From DAOTWC01 sp048499435 (GTDB lineage: Bacteria > Chloroflexota > Anaerolineae > Aggregatilineales > Phototrophicaceae), in NCBI GenBank assembly GCA_048499435.1, contig JASNZW010000010.1, forward strand, positions 1 through 64,000: a stretch of 64,000 nucleotides of DNA. The letters run 5' to 3'. A program made the position numbers and the translations under genes. Below the pieces are notes generated by a model. The model was not told the DNA's origin, did no database searches, and was given only the letters and a program-made list of their open reading frames with translations. Below, in pieces: positions 16,008 through 24,900 of this stretch; position 1 is the stretch's first letter; each line of letters starts with the position of its first letter.

Positions 16008-17717
16008 ATGATCTTCAGGCAAAAAACCGTTTATTACTTGCCGCTGCTCGCGCTGCTGGCGGCGCTGGCCGCCGCGGCGCTGCTCAGCGCGCAGAGAGAA
16101 TCAGTCGCGCGCGGCACAGTTCGCGGCCAGGACGGCCCGGTGGCGGGCGCGGTGGTGCGCGTGCGCGGCAGCGACAGCTACGTTCTAACGGACGACCAGG
16201 GACGCTTTCGCCTGCCCGCCGCCGCCGACGCGCAGCTCACGGCGTGGGCGCCGGGCTACTACATCGGCGGCAGCCCGGCCGCTGATTTCCTGCGCGCGGA
16301 CGGCGCGACGCTGCTGCTGCGCGCGCATCCCACCGGCGACAACCCCGGCTACGCCTTTATCAGCCCGCTGCTGGACATGAGCGACCCGGACGCCTGCGCC
16401 CACTGTCACCGCGACCGCACCGGCGAGGCCGGCAGCGCCCTGCTGGTTGACGAATGGCTGCTGGACGCGCATTCACAGGCCGTCACCAACCCACGCTTTC
16501 TGTCGCTGTACAACGGCACAGACCTGCGCGGCACGCCCGGCGCGCCCACCGTCTTCACCTTTGACGCCGCCCAGGGCATTGACGTGCCGGCGGCCCCCGC
16601 GCCGGACGCCGCCGGAACAGGGCCGGGCTTCCGGCTCGACTTTCCCGACAGCAGCGGCCCCTGCGCGACCTGCCACGCGCCGGTGCTGGCCGCCGCCGGG
16701 CCGCACACCGCCGACCCCAACCAGGCGACCGGCGTCGCCGCCGAGGGCGTCACCTGCGACTTCTGCCACAAAATTCAGGATGTCCGGCTGCGGCCTGACG
16801 GCCTGCCCGACCCCGGCCTGCCGGGCGTGCTGTCTATCCGGCTGCTGCGCCCGCCGGACGGGGAGCAGGTTTTTATCGGCCCGTTTGACGACACCGGCCC
16901 GTTCGACAGCGCGCCGGGCAGCGATATCTACTCGCCGCTGCAGCGCGCAAGCCAGGTGTGCGCGGCCTGCCACAGCGGCCAGTTCTGGGATGTCAAAATC
17001 TACGACAGCTTTGGCGAATGGCTCAACAGCCCCTACAGCGCCGCCGACGGCGGCCAGACGTGCCAGGACTGCCACATGCCGCGCACCGAAGCCACCAGCT
17101 TTGTCCAGTTTCCGCCCGGCCACAGCGGGGTGATCGCCCCGCGCAGCGCGGGCACGATCGCCAGCCACCGCATGCCGGGCGCGGCGGACCAGGCGCTGCT
17201 GGAGAACACCGCCGAAGTCGAACTGGCGGCGCAGCAAGCGGGCGACCGGCTGCGCGTGACGGTCCGCGTGGTCAACACCGGCGCTGGCCACCACATCCCG
17301 ACCGACAGCCCGCTGCGCAACATCATCCTGCTGGTACAGGCGGCGGACAGCGCCGGCCAGCCGCTGACGCTGGCCGCCGGCCCCACCATCCCCGAATGGG
17401 GCGGCGTGGGAGACCCCGCGCAGGGTTATTACGCGGGGCTGCCCGGCGCGCTGTACGCCAAAGTGCTGGCGGACCCCTACACCGGCGAAACCCCTACCTA
17501 CGCCTACTGGCGGCCCACCCGCCTGGTGAGCGACAACCGCATCCCCGCGCTGGCCGCCGACGAAACAGCCTACGAGTTCGCGCTGCCGGCGGACGCCAGC
17601 GGCGTAACCGTCACGGCGCGCCTTTATCTGCGGCGGGCGTTCATCGCGCTGCAGGACCTCAAGCAGTGGGACACGCCCGACATTCTGATGGAACAGCGCA
17701 CGGTGACGCTGCCATGA
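16008..17717 (+). CDS. five-heme c-type cytochrome with N-terminal regulatory-like beta domain
   Basis: 569 residues. An uncleaved or cleavable N-terminal signal/anchor (LPLLALLAALAAAALL) is followed by a carboxypeptidase-regulatory-like beta sandwich (~32-105, GTVRGQDGPVAGAVVRVRG). Five CxxCH heme sites follow at C130 (CAHCH), C219 (CATCH), C250 (CDFCH), C318 (CAACH) and C352 (CQDCH). The C-terminal third holds NTGAGHHIPTDSP, the GHxxPT-type motif often found after heme domains of cytochrome c554-like proteins, and a beta-rich end. It would sit on the outer face of the membrane and pass electrons. The ATG at 16008 is the first in-frame codon directly before the signal; its stop overlaps the next start (ATGA, 17714-17717). 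Confidence 0.85.
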   Translation: MIFRQKTVYYLPLLALLAALAAAALLSAQRESVARGTVRGQDGPVAGAVVRVRGSDSYVLTDDQGRFRLPAAADAQLTAWAPGYYIGGSPAADFLRADGATLLLRAHPTGDNPGYAFISPLLDMSDPDACAHCHRDRTGEAGSALLVDEWLLDAHSQAVTNPRFLSLYNGTDLRGTPGAPTVFTFDAAQGIDVPAAPAPDAAGTGPGFRLDFPDSSGPCATCHAPVLAAAGPHTADPNQATGVAAEGVTCDFCHKIQDVRLRPDGLPDPGLPGVLSIRLLRPPDGEQVFIGPFDDTGPFDSAPGSDIYSPLQRASQVCAACHSGQFWDVKIYDSFGEWLNSPYSAADGGQTCQDCHMPRTEATSFVQFPPGHSGVIAPRSAGTIASHRMPGAADQALLENTAEVELAAQQAGDRLRVTVRVVNTGAGHHIPTDSPLRNIILLVQAADSAGQPLTLAAGPTIPEWGGVGDPAQGYYAGLPGALYAKVLADPYTGETPTYAYWRPTRLVSDNRIPALAADETAYEFALPADASGVTVTARLYLRRAFIALQDLKQWDTPDILMEQRTVTLP

Positions 17718-19519
17718 AGGCGCGCGCGCTGATCGCCGCCCTGTGGCTGCTGGGCGCCTGCGGCGCGCCGCCGCCCGTGCAGCAGGGGCAGCCGGCCTTC
17801 GCGCCGACCGCCGCCGCTGAGATCACGCCTGTGCCGCTGGCCCTCACGCCGATCAGCACCGCCGCGCCGCTGCCGGGCCTGCCGCCGCTGGTCAACAGCC
17901 AGTCCAGCAAACTGCTGGCGCTGGCCGGCGACACGCTGGTCACGGTCAATTCTGACAGCGGCACGGTGACGCTGGTGGACGCGCGCGCCGAAACCGCGCT
18001 GGCAGAGATCCCGGTCGGCGCTGACCCGCGCGCGGTCGCGCTCACGCCTGACAGCGCCTACGCCCTGGTGACGCTGCGCGGCGATCACGCGCTGGCGCTG
18101 GTTGACCTGGCGGCGCGGCGGCTCGCGCGCACGCTGCCGGCCTGTCACATGCCTTACGGCGTGGTGACCGATGGCCGGCGCGCCTTCGTGAGCTGCTTCG
18201 GCGCCGCTGAAATCGCCGTGCTGGACCTGGCGACAGGCGCGGCGCTGTACCGCGTGCCCGTGCCCGCCGCGCCCGCCGGGCTGGCGCTCAGCGGCGAGTG
18301 GCTGCTGGTCACGCACTTTTACAGCGGCGCGGTCACGGCGCTGAACGTGCAGCGCACGCCGGTGCTGGTCGGCACGGTCAATGTCGAGCCAGACGGCAAC
18401 CTGGCGTCGGCCATCGTCCTGGCGCCGGACGGCCAGCGGGCGTATATCCCGCAGACGCGCACCGGGCTGGCGCTGGTGTCGCTCCAGTATATGCAGGACT
18501 GGTTCCCGGTGGTCGGCGTGCTGGATGTGGGCAGCATGACCGGCGACCGCGCCGCGCGCCTGACGGTGTCCACGCTTGACACGGCGGCGAGCATGCCCTT
18601 CGACGCGGCCTTTGACGCCGACGGCCAGACTCTGTACGTGGTGCTGGCGGGCAGCGACGCCGTGCTGGCGGTGGCCGCCGACAGCCACACGCTGCGGGCG
18701 CGCATCCCCGTCGGGGCGAACCCGCGCGCTATCGTGGTGGACGGCCCGCGCGCGTTCGTGCTGAACGCGCTGGACGGCACGCTGTCGGTGCTGGACACCC
18801 GCGCGCTGACGGCGCGCAGCGCTATCCGCGTGACCGACCTGCCGCTTGACCCGCTGCTGCTGCGCGGCAAAATCCTGTTCCACCAGGCGGCAGCGCCCAC
18901 GATGAGCGACGGCGCGATCAACTGCGCCATCTGCCACTTTGACGGCGGGGCCGACACCCGCACCTGGATCAACTTCCGCAGCGGCCCGCGCAACACGCCC
19001 GCGCTGGGGGGCAGCGCCGCCCTGCCGCCCTATAACTGGGCGGGCGATATGGACACGCTGCATGACACGATCGAGGACCAGATTCGCAGCGTCATGCTCG
19101 GTGACGGCCTGCTGAACAGCGGGCGCGCCGCTGACCTGGACGCGCTGGCGGCCTATGTGGCGTCGCTTGAACCCTGGCCCAGCCCCAACCGCGCGCCGGA
19201 CGGCACGCTCAGCGCGGCGGCGCAGCGCGGCATGCGCCTGTTCCTCAGCGGCACGCCCAACTGCGGCTGCCACACGCCGCCGCTGTATACTGATATGCAG
19301 GCGCACAACCTGTCCGGCGCGGCCTATTCGATTGAAACCGTCACCGCGTTCGACACGCCTTCGCTGCGCGGCCTGTGGGCGAGCGCGCCGTACATGCATG
19401 ACGGCGTGGCGCTGACGCTGGAAGATGTGCTGACGCGCACCGACGCGGCGCACAGCGTGGCGGGCAGCCTGACCGCGCAGCAGCTCGCTGATCTGATCGC
19501 TTTCCTGCTTTCTCTGTGA
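17714..19519 (+). CDS. lipoprotein: YVTN-type beta-propeller fused to di-heme cytochrome c peroxidase/MauG-like domain
   Basis: 601 residues. Signal with lipobox LLGAC (Cys16), so it is lipid-anchored outside the membrane. Residues ~60-385 are a seven-bladed YVTN-like propeller (repeats such as VTVNSDSGTVTLVDARAETA, IPVGADPRAVALTPD, IPVGANPRAIVVDG). Residues ~390-601 resemble di-heme peroxidase/MauG proteins: heme 1 CAICH at C404, and at the second site TPNCGCHTPP, that is C517-G-C519-H, a CxCH rather than CxxCH. FDTPSLRGLWASAPYMHDG is the conserved C-terminal MauG segment. Overlaps the cytochrome gene by 4 bp, so translation is coupled. Probable role: peroxidase or electron-accepting partner. 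Confidence 0.83.
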   Translation: MKARALIAALWLLGACGAPPPVQQGQPAFAPTAAAEITPVPLALTPISTAAPLPGLPPLVNSQSSKLLALAGDTLVTVNSDSGTVTLVDARAETALAEIPVGADPRAVALTPDSAYALVTLRGDHALALVDLAARRLARTLPACHMPYGVVTDGRRAFVSCFGAAEIAVLDLATGAALYRVPVPAAPAGLALSGEWLLVTHFYSGAVTALNVQRTPVLVGTVNVEPDGNLASAIVLAPDGQRAYIPQTRTGLALVSLQYMQDWFPVVGVLDVGSMTGDRAARLTVSTLDTAASMPFDAAFDADGQTLYVVLAGSDAVLAVAADSHTLRARIPVGANPRAIVVDGPRAFVLNALDGTLSVLDTRALTARSAIRVTDLPLDPLLLRGKILFHQAAAPTMSDGAINCAICHFDGGADTRTWINFRSGPRNTPALGGSAALPPYNWAGDMDTLHDTIEDQIRSVMLGDGLLNSGRAADLDALAAYVASLEPWPSPNRAPDGTLSAAAQRGMRLFLSGTPNCGCHTPPLYTDMQAHNLSGAAYSIETVTAFDTPSLRGLWASAPYMHDGVALTLEDVLTRTDAAHSVAGSLTAQQLADLIAFLLSL

Positions 19520-19545
19520 AGTTCTCAGCCGGTGGAATGGTGAAA

Positions 19546-21678
19546 ATGTCCAGAATTCAAACACTCATCTCCCTGACGGTGGCGGCCTGCATAGCGACCA
19601 GCGCGCTGCTGCCCGCCCTGGCGCAGGACGGCGCGCCGCCCACCGGCGGGCAGCCCTGGGACCTGCGCAACACCGGCCAGGCCGGACAGTTCACTTTTTA
19701 CGACGCGCCCGCCGGGGCCTCCACCACCGGCAAGCCGCTGGACATCGGCGATTTCGACGGCAACGGCTGCGGCGACATCGCCATCACCGGGCAGAACGCC
19801 ACCCATTCGCTGCTGGGCGAGTGGCGCGGCAGCGCTGGCCACGTCCGTCTGCTGATGAACCTGTGCGATATCAGCGGGCAGATGGCGATGGACGAAAAGC
19901 CGCACCCCCAAACGGTTTTCACCGTGTTCGGCGCTTACGCGGGCGATATGGCCGGCACGGAAACCTACACGGGGGACTTCAACGGCGACGGCTACGACGA
20001 CCTGCTGTTCAGCGCGCAGAACAGCGACGGCCCCGCCGAGCGCTCCAACGCGGGCGCGGCTTACGTGCTGTTCGGCAGCGCCGATTTCGCCAACCACGCC
20101 GACATTGACCTGCGGACGCCGCCGGACGACGTGATCGCCTTCTACGGCGCGACGGCGGACGACCGCTTCGGCCTGTGGGTGGAGGGCGGCGACTTCGACG
20201 GCGACGGCTTCCACGACCTGCTGATCGGCGCTAACCAGGCGGACGGCGAAGACGACCGCCGCATCAACGCCGGCGAAGTCTGGATTATCTACGGCCGGGC
20301 GGATATGGCCACCTTCTACGGCCCCGTCACCGACATGGCCGCGCCGCCCGCCGACGCGACCCGCATCATCGGCGTGGATTACGACGACCTGTTCGGGTCG
20401 TGCGTGTGGGGCGACGACCTCAACGCCGACGGCTACGACGACGCCATCGTCAGCGCGGGCCTGTGGCGCGCCTCCAGCGGCGTGGGCGGGCTGTCGTTCG
20501 GCGGGGCGGACGGCCCGGCTAACCTGCGTTACAACAGCGGCGAGGTCTTTGTGGTCTTTGGCGGCCCGGCGCTGCGCGGCACAACGGTTGACCTGGCGAC
20601 GCGCATTGACGCGCAGGGGCAGCCGATTGATGACAGCGTGACCGTGATCTACGGCGCGGACGCCAACGACCTGCTGGGCGAAGAAATCGCAGCGGGCGAT
20701 ATGGACGGCGACGGGCGCAACGACCTGATCCTGGGCACGCTGGTCGGCGATGGCGCAGAAAACAACCTCGACGAAGCCGGCGAAGCCTGGATCATCTACA
20801 CGCACGAGCCGTTCGCCGGGCAGGCGTTCGACCTGGCGAACCCGGACCCGCAGCGCGCCATCGTCATCTACCCGGACCAGGCCGACAGCAAGGCCGGCGA
20901 TACGCTGCGCGCCGGCGACCTGGACGGCGACGGCGCGGCTGACCTGTTTTACGGCGCGCCGGACTATGACCCGGTAGGTTACGATGGGCTGTCCCGGCCC
21001 AACGCCGGCATGGTAGCCGTTATCTTCGGCACACCGGGCGCTGTTCTGCCCAACGACAACGGGCGCATCCTGCTGTTCGACCCGCCGCCCGGCCTGCGGA
21101 CGCGCTTTATTATCGGCGCGGACAACAACGACATGATGGCCTATGCGCTGACGGTGGGCGACGTTGACGGTGACGGCGTGCTCGATATCGTCCCGAACGC
21201 GATGGGCGGCGACGGCCTGCACAACAACCAGATCAACGCCGGGGAAATTTACGTCATCAGCGGCGCAGAGTTTATGGCCGCGGGCCACGATTTCGGCGGC
21301 GAGACCGCCGCCACAGCCATCCCCACCATCCCAATCGCCCGCCCGCGCGCCACGCCCTTCCCGCCGGCGACCGCCCCCGCCGCCGCCGCCAACCTGGCGC
21401 GCGGCCAGCGCTATTTCGAGCAAACCTGCGCCGGCTGTCACGGCCCTCAGGGGGAGGGCATCGCCGGGCTGGGCCTGCCGCTGGCCACCTCGCCGCTGGT
21501 GATCTACGCCTCAGACCGGGACCTGCTCAGCTTTCTGCGCACTGGCCGCGCCGCCGACCACCCGGATAACATGCTCGGCGTCTCCATGCCGCCCAGCGGC
21601 GGCCGCCCTGACTGGAGCGACGCCGAGATGCTCGACGTCATCGCTTACCTGCGTCACCTGCGCGATCAACACGAATAA
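19546..21678 (+). CDS. secreted FG-GAP beta-propeller with C-terminal cytochrome c
   Basis: 710 residues. Signal peptide MSRIQTLISLTVAACIATSA ending near ALAQ. Seven calcium-binding FG-GAP repeats are visible (GDFDGNGCGDIAI, GDFNGDGYDDLLF, GDFDGDGFHDLLIG, DDLNADGYDDAIV, GDMDGDGRNDLILG, GDLDGDGAADLFYG, GDVDGDGVLDIV), as in an integrin-alpha-like propeller. A Pro/Ala linker leads to a class I cytochrome c (C628AGCH; likely axial Met681 in GVSMPPSGG). Starts at GTG 19516 and ATG 19537 are also in frame; 19546 is preferred because GGTGG lies 10 nt upstream and the signal begins there. Last gene of the redox cassette, ended by a hairpin. Confidence 0.83.
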   Translation: MSRIQTLISLTVAACIATSALLPALAQDGAPPTGGQPWDLRNTGQAGQFTFYDAPAGASTTGKPLDIGDFDGNGCGDIAITGQNATHSLLGEWRGSAGHVRLLMNLCDISGQMAMDEKPHPQTVFTVFGAYAGDMAGTETYTGDFNGDGYDDLLFSAQNSDGPAERSNAGAAYVLFGSADFANHADIDLRTPPDDVIAFYGATADDRFGLWVEGGDFDGDGFHDLLIGANQADGEDDRRINAGEVWIIYGRADMATFYGPVTDMAAPPADATRIIGVDYDDLFGSCVWGDDLNADGYDDAIVSAGLWRASSGVGGLSFGGADGPANLRYNSGEVFVVFGGPALRGTTVDLATRIDAQGQPIDDSVTVIYGADANDLLGEEIAAGDMDGDGRNDLILGTLVGDGAENNLDEAGEAWIIYTHEPFAGQAFDLANPDPQRAIVIYPDQADSKAGDTLRAGDLDGDGAADLFYGAPDYDPVGYDGLSRPNAGMVAVIFGTPGAVLPNDNGRILLFDPPPGLRTRFIIGADNNDMMAYALTVGDVDGDGVLDIVPNAMGGDGLHNNQINAGEIYVISGAEFMAAGHDFGGETAATAIPTIPIARPRATPFPPATAPAAAANLARGQRYFEQTCAGCHGPQGEGIAGLGLPLATSPLVIYASDRDLLSFLRTGRAADHPDNMLGVSMPPSGGRPDWSDAEMLDVIAYLRHLRDQHE

Positions 21679-21688
21679 GCGCGCTTAG

Positions 21689-21725
21689 GGCGGGCTTTAC
21701 CAACCGGGAAAGGCCCGCCTCTATT
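21689..21725 (+). terminator. rho-independent-like terminator after the redox cassette
   Basis: GGCGGGCTTT (21689-21698) pairs with AAAGGCCCGCC (21709-21719) with one bulged G, followed by TCTATT. It lies 10 nt past the stop of the FG-GAP/cytochrome gene. Confidence 0.65.
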
Positions 21726-21775
21726 CTGCCGTTTGTTCGCTGATAATGATCTCTGCTTTTATAACTTACATCCTA

Positions 21776-21805
21776 TTGACAGCGCCGCCGCTTTGCTCGT
21801 ATGCT
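21776..21805 (+). promoter_or_regulatory. near-consensus sigma70-type promoter of the giant-protein operon
   Basis: A perfect -35 TTGACA (21776-21781), an 18-bp spacer and a TATGCT -10 (21800-21805). The surrounding 21720-21820 is distinctly AT-richer than the window. The leader to the ATG at 21973 would be about 160 nt. A -35 this close to consensus is rare among the promoters visible here. Confidence 0.6.
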
Positions 21806-21972
21806 GCTAAATACGGGAGAGAGTGCAGAGAACGCCTGTTAGCAAACAGGCAGTTCTCTGCGATTCCGCGCTAACCTTCGTCCCCCACTGTCCCCCGCTC
21901 ACCACAACTCGCCGTGTTCGCTGGCCCGCGCCGGCGCTTTCCGCTGGCGGCTGGAGTTTACGAGAGAAGCTG

Positions 21973-24900
21973 ATGGCCAATGAAGCAAATTTCTCAGATG
22001 ACTTTATCCGTTTGCTGGCCCAGCTTGAGCCAGACGCCGCGGGCGAATTCGCCTTCCTCGACCAACTGCGCGAGCTGGGCGGCGCTGCCCTGAGCGCTGA
22101 CCTGGCCGCGCTGGGCGCGCCCAAGTACGCCTTTGAGCAGCACGGGCCAGCGGCCGGGCGGGGCGTCAGCGCGGCGGCGCTGCGCCGCATCCAGCGGGCC
22201 GCCGCCAGCATCAAACCGGCGAAAGAGCCGGCCTACCGCGTTTATCGGCGCGAAGTGCCCCTCGCGCACGCGATCATCCCCGGCACGCAGCCCGGTTGGG
22301 CGGCGGGCAGCGGGCCTGAACACACAGTCGGCCCGGTGGCCAGCCGCGATGGCCGCCAGTTCTGGTTCGACTTCTTCCCCATCGTCCGGCTGGTTCCACT
22401 GTATCTGGCGGGGCAGACACAGCCAGCGCTGCTGTTTTACGCGCCAGCGCGCGCGGGCCGGCGCGCCGCCGCCCGCCGCGTGATCGCGCCGCCCGGCCAG
22501 CCGAAGTATACGCTGGCCGCTGGCAGCCTGTGGGTGCGGGCCGACCTGCTGGCCGCCAACGCCCCGCCGGACACCTACACGGGCTTCAGCGTTAAAGCTG
22601 GCGAGATCACGCTGTCGAAGGCCGCGCAGATGGTCGGGGACAGGCTGACGATCCCGACGGGCGCTTCGTGCGCGGTCGCGCTCCAGCTTCAGCCCGCCGC
22701 GCGCGGCGCGCAGGCCGGCGGAACGCCGAACGACGCCAGCGCGGCCCGCCTGCAAACCCCGGACCACTTCAGCTTCCGCTTCACGCAGAAGGACCGGCGC
22801 GTTGACGCCGTTGGCAGCGCGGCCTGGTCGCTTTACGGCCAGAAGCTCGGTTTCGAGTGGAACAGCAGCCGCGCCCCGTTCTACGACGCCGCGCTGAAAG
22901 GGGTCGTCATCCCGCTGAACGCCAGCCGCGACCGGCTCGTCGTCACGCAGTCGCACGCGCCGTTCGCCCAGGCGCGCGGCAGCGCGGCCATCCGCCAGGC
23001 GGGCTGGCTGCTGCCCGCCGCCGCGCTCGACATCGCCCAGCCGACGGCGGTCACCAGCAGCGGCGGCATCGCGGTGCAGGGCAATTCCGACCTGGCGCTG
23101 AGCTGGCGCGGCCTGCGCGATGGCCCGGTCACCGTGCCGACGCCCTGGATCATCCTGTTTCCCAACCTGCTCATCATTATTGACCTGCAGGCCAACAACC
23201 TGTACGCCAGCCAGCGCTTTCTGCTGTGGCAGGGCGACACATCGCCTTACCGGTCGTCGGTTGAGGTGCGCTACACCGATTCGTTCCCGCTGTACTACGC
23301 GGCGGCGGCCAGCGGCGCTGAGCTGGTCATGGCGCAGGTCAACGCCGAAGCCCGGCTGGACCGGCCGGTTGACGCTGGCGGCAGCGCGCTGGCGATTCGC
23401 TCACGGCAGTCGCTGCTGGCGCTGATGCACACTGAAACATTACAACTTGTATATCTATACGACGACAACATCCTGTTCGACAACCTGAACCCCAACCAGC
23501 CGCAGCAGCTTCCCCCGCCGCTGGCGCTGGCGCTGCACAACGCGCTGTTCACCGTGACGCCGGTCAACGGCTTCCTGCTCTTTGCTGAGCTGCTCGACGA
23601 TGAGCTGGTAGACACCGGCCACGTGCTGCTGCTGTTCGGCCTGTACGGGCTGCTGCCAACGCTGCCCGACCCCTACGCCGCCAACGACCGCCTTTTCCGC
23701 CGCCGCCCGACGCGCTACCGCAGCAGCCTGGCCGGCAGCGCGCTTTCGCTGCTGCTGCTGGCGCACACGCTGTGGCGCAAATCAGCCGACGCAGCGCCCG
23801 ACACCGTCGAAACCAACTTCCACATCCTGCCGCTGGGCCAGGCGGGGGCGGCGCTGCTGGCGTCCGCGGCGACGGCGACAGCGGCCACCCCGCCGCCCGC
23901 CGCCGCGATGGCGGACGTGCGCATGGCCAGCAGCGGGCGCGCGCCGCTTGAGGCCGCCTGGGACCGCCTGTTCGGGCGCTTCAACCGCGAGCAGTTCGCG
24001 CTGCTGGATGTCTCGACCAACGCCGACTGGATGGGCGTCAGCCTGGGCTGGTTCGACCCGAACACCGTGACCGACAACGACTACGTTTTCTACCGCGTGT
24101 ACGGCGCGCAGCAAAACGAGGGCGACACCCAGGCGCTGTTTCCCCTCCAGGTAGACGGGCTGGACCTGACGGCGGAAGGGCGCTTCGTGCGCGCCTTCAC
24201 CGTGCCGCAGGTGTCGTGGGAGCCGCTGTTTAACCTGACCCCGCCGGTTGTGGGGGGCGACCCGCCGCTGCTGCTCAACTTCTACCCGAACGACGGCGGC
24301 CCGACGCGCCTGTTCAACGACAACCGCGAGCACGTGCCGATCGCCCCGCTGCCCAAAGTGGACGAGCTGCTGCGCTACTTCAACGACGCGCCCGCCGGCT
24401 TCACCGGCGCGCTGTTCACCCTGCCGTTCGGCCTGCGCGCCTTCGCGGAAATCAACAAAAACCACGCCACCCACCCAGACGCGGTGCTGCGCCTGAACCA
24501 GGAACAGTTCCGCGACGGCTTCCTGACCGGCGGCCTGCAGCTTCAGGTCAGCGCGCCGGCGCGCCAGTTCGAAAGCCCGATGTTCATCGGCGGCACGCTC
24601 CAGCTTAACAACATCGTCACGCCCGGCGGCGCGCCGACCGGCGCGGGCACGCTGGGTTTCAGCGTGGCGCAGATCTTCAACAACGAGTTCTTCAGCCTGA
24701 CCAACGGCTATGGCGACCGGGGCGTGCCGCTGGAGCGCATAGACTTTTCCGGCTACGGCGCAAGCACCTTCAGCCGCTGGGAAAACCCGGAAGCCGCCTT
24801 CGCCGAGACCAGCCAGGCCCGTTTTGACGTGTTCACAGGCCGCACCGCCCACGAGGTTATCCAGGTGAAAAGCGTGGTTTACCCCTGGGGCATCCGCGTT

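Noticed and set aside
17624..19564. Long minus-strand reading frame opposite the lipoprotein gene
   Set aside because: It is antisense to a protein with a lipobox, propeller repeats and heme motif; its translation is low-complexity.
19525..21441. Minus-strand frame of 638 codons opposite the FG-GAP gene
   Set aside because: It arises from the repeated GAC/GGC codons of the calcium-binding repeats.
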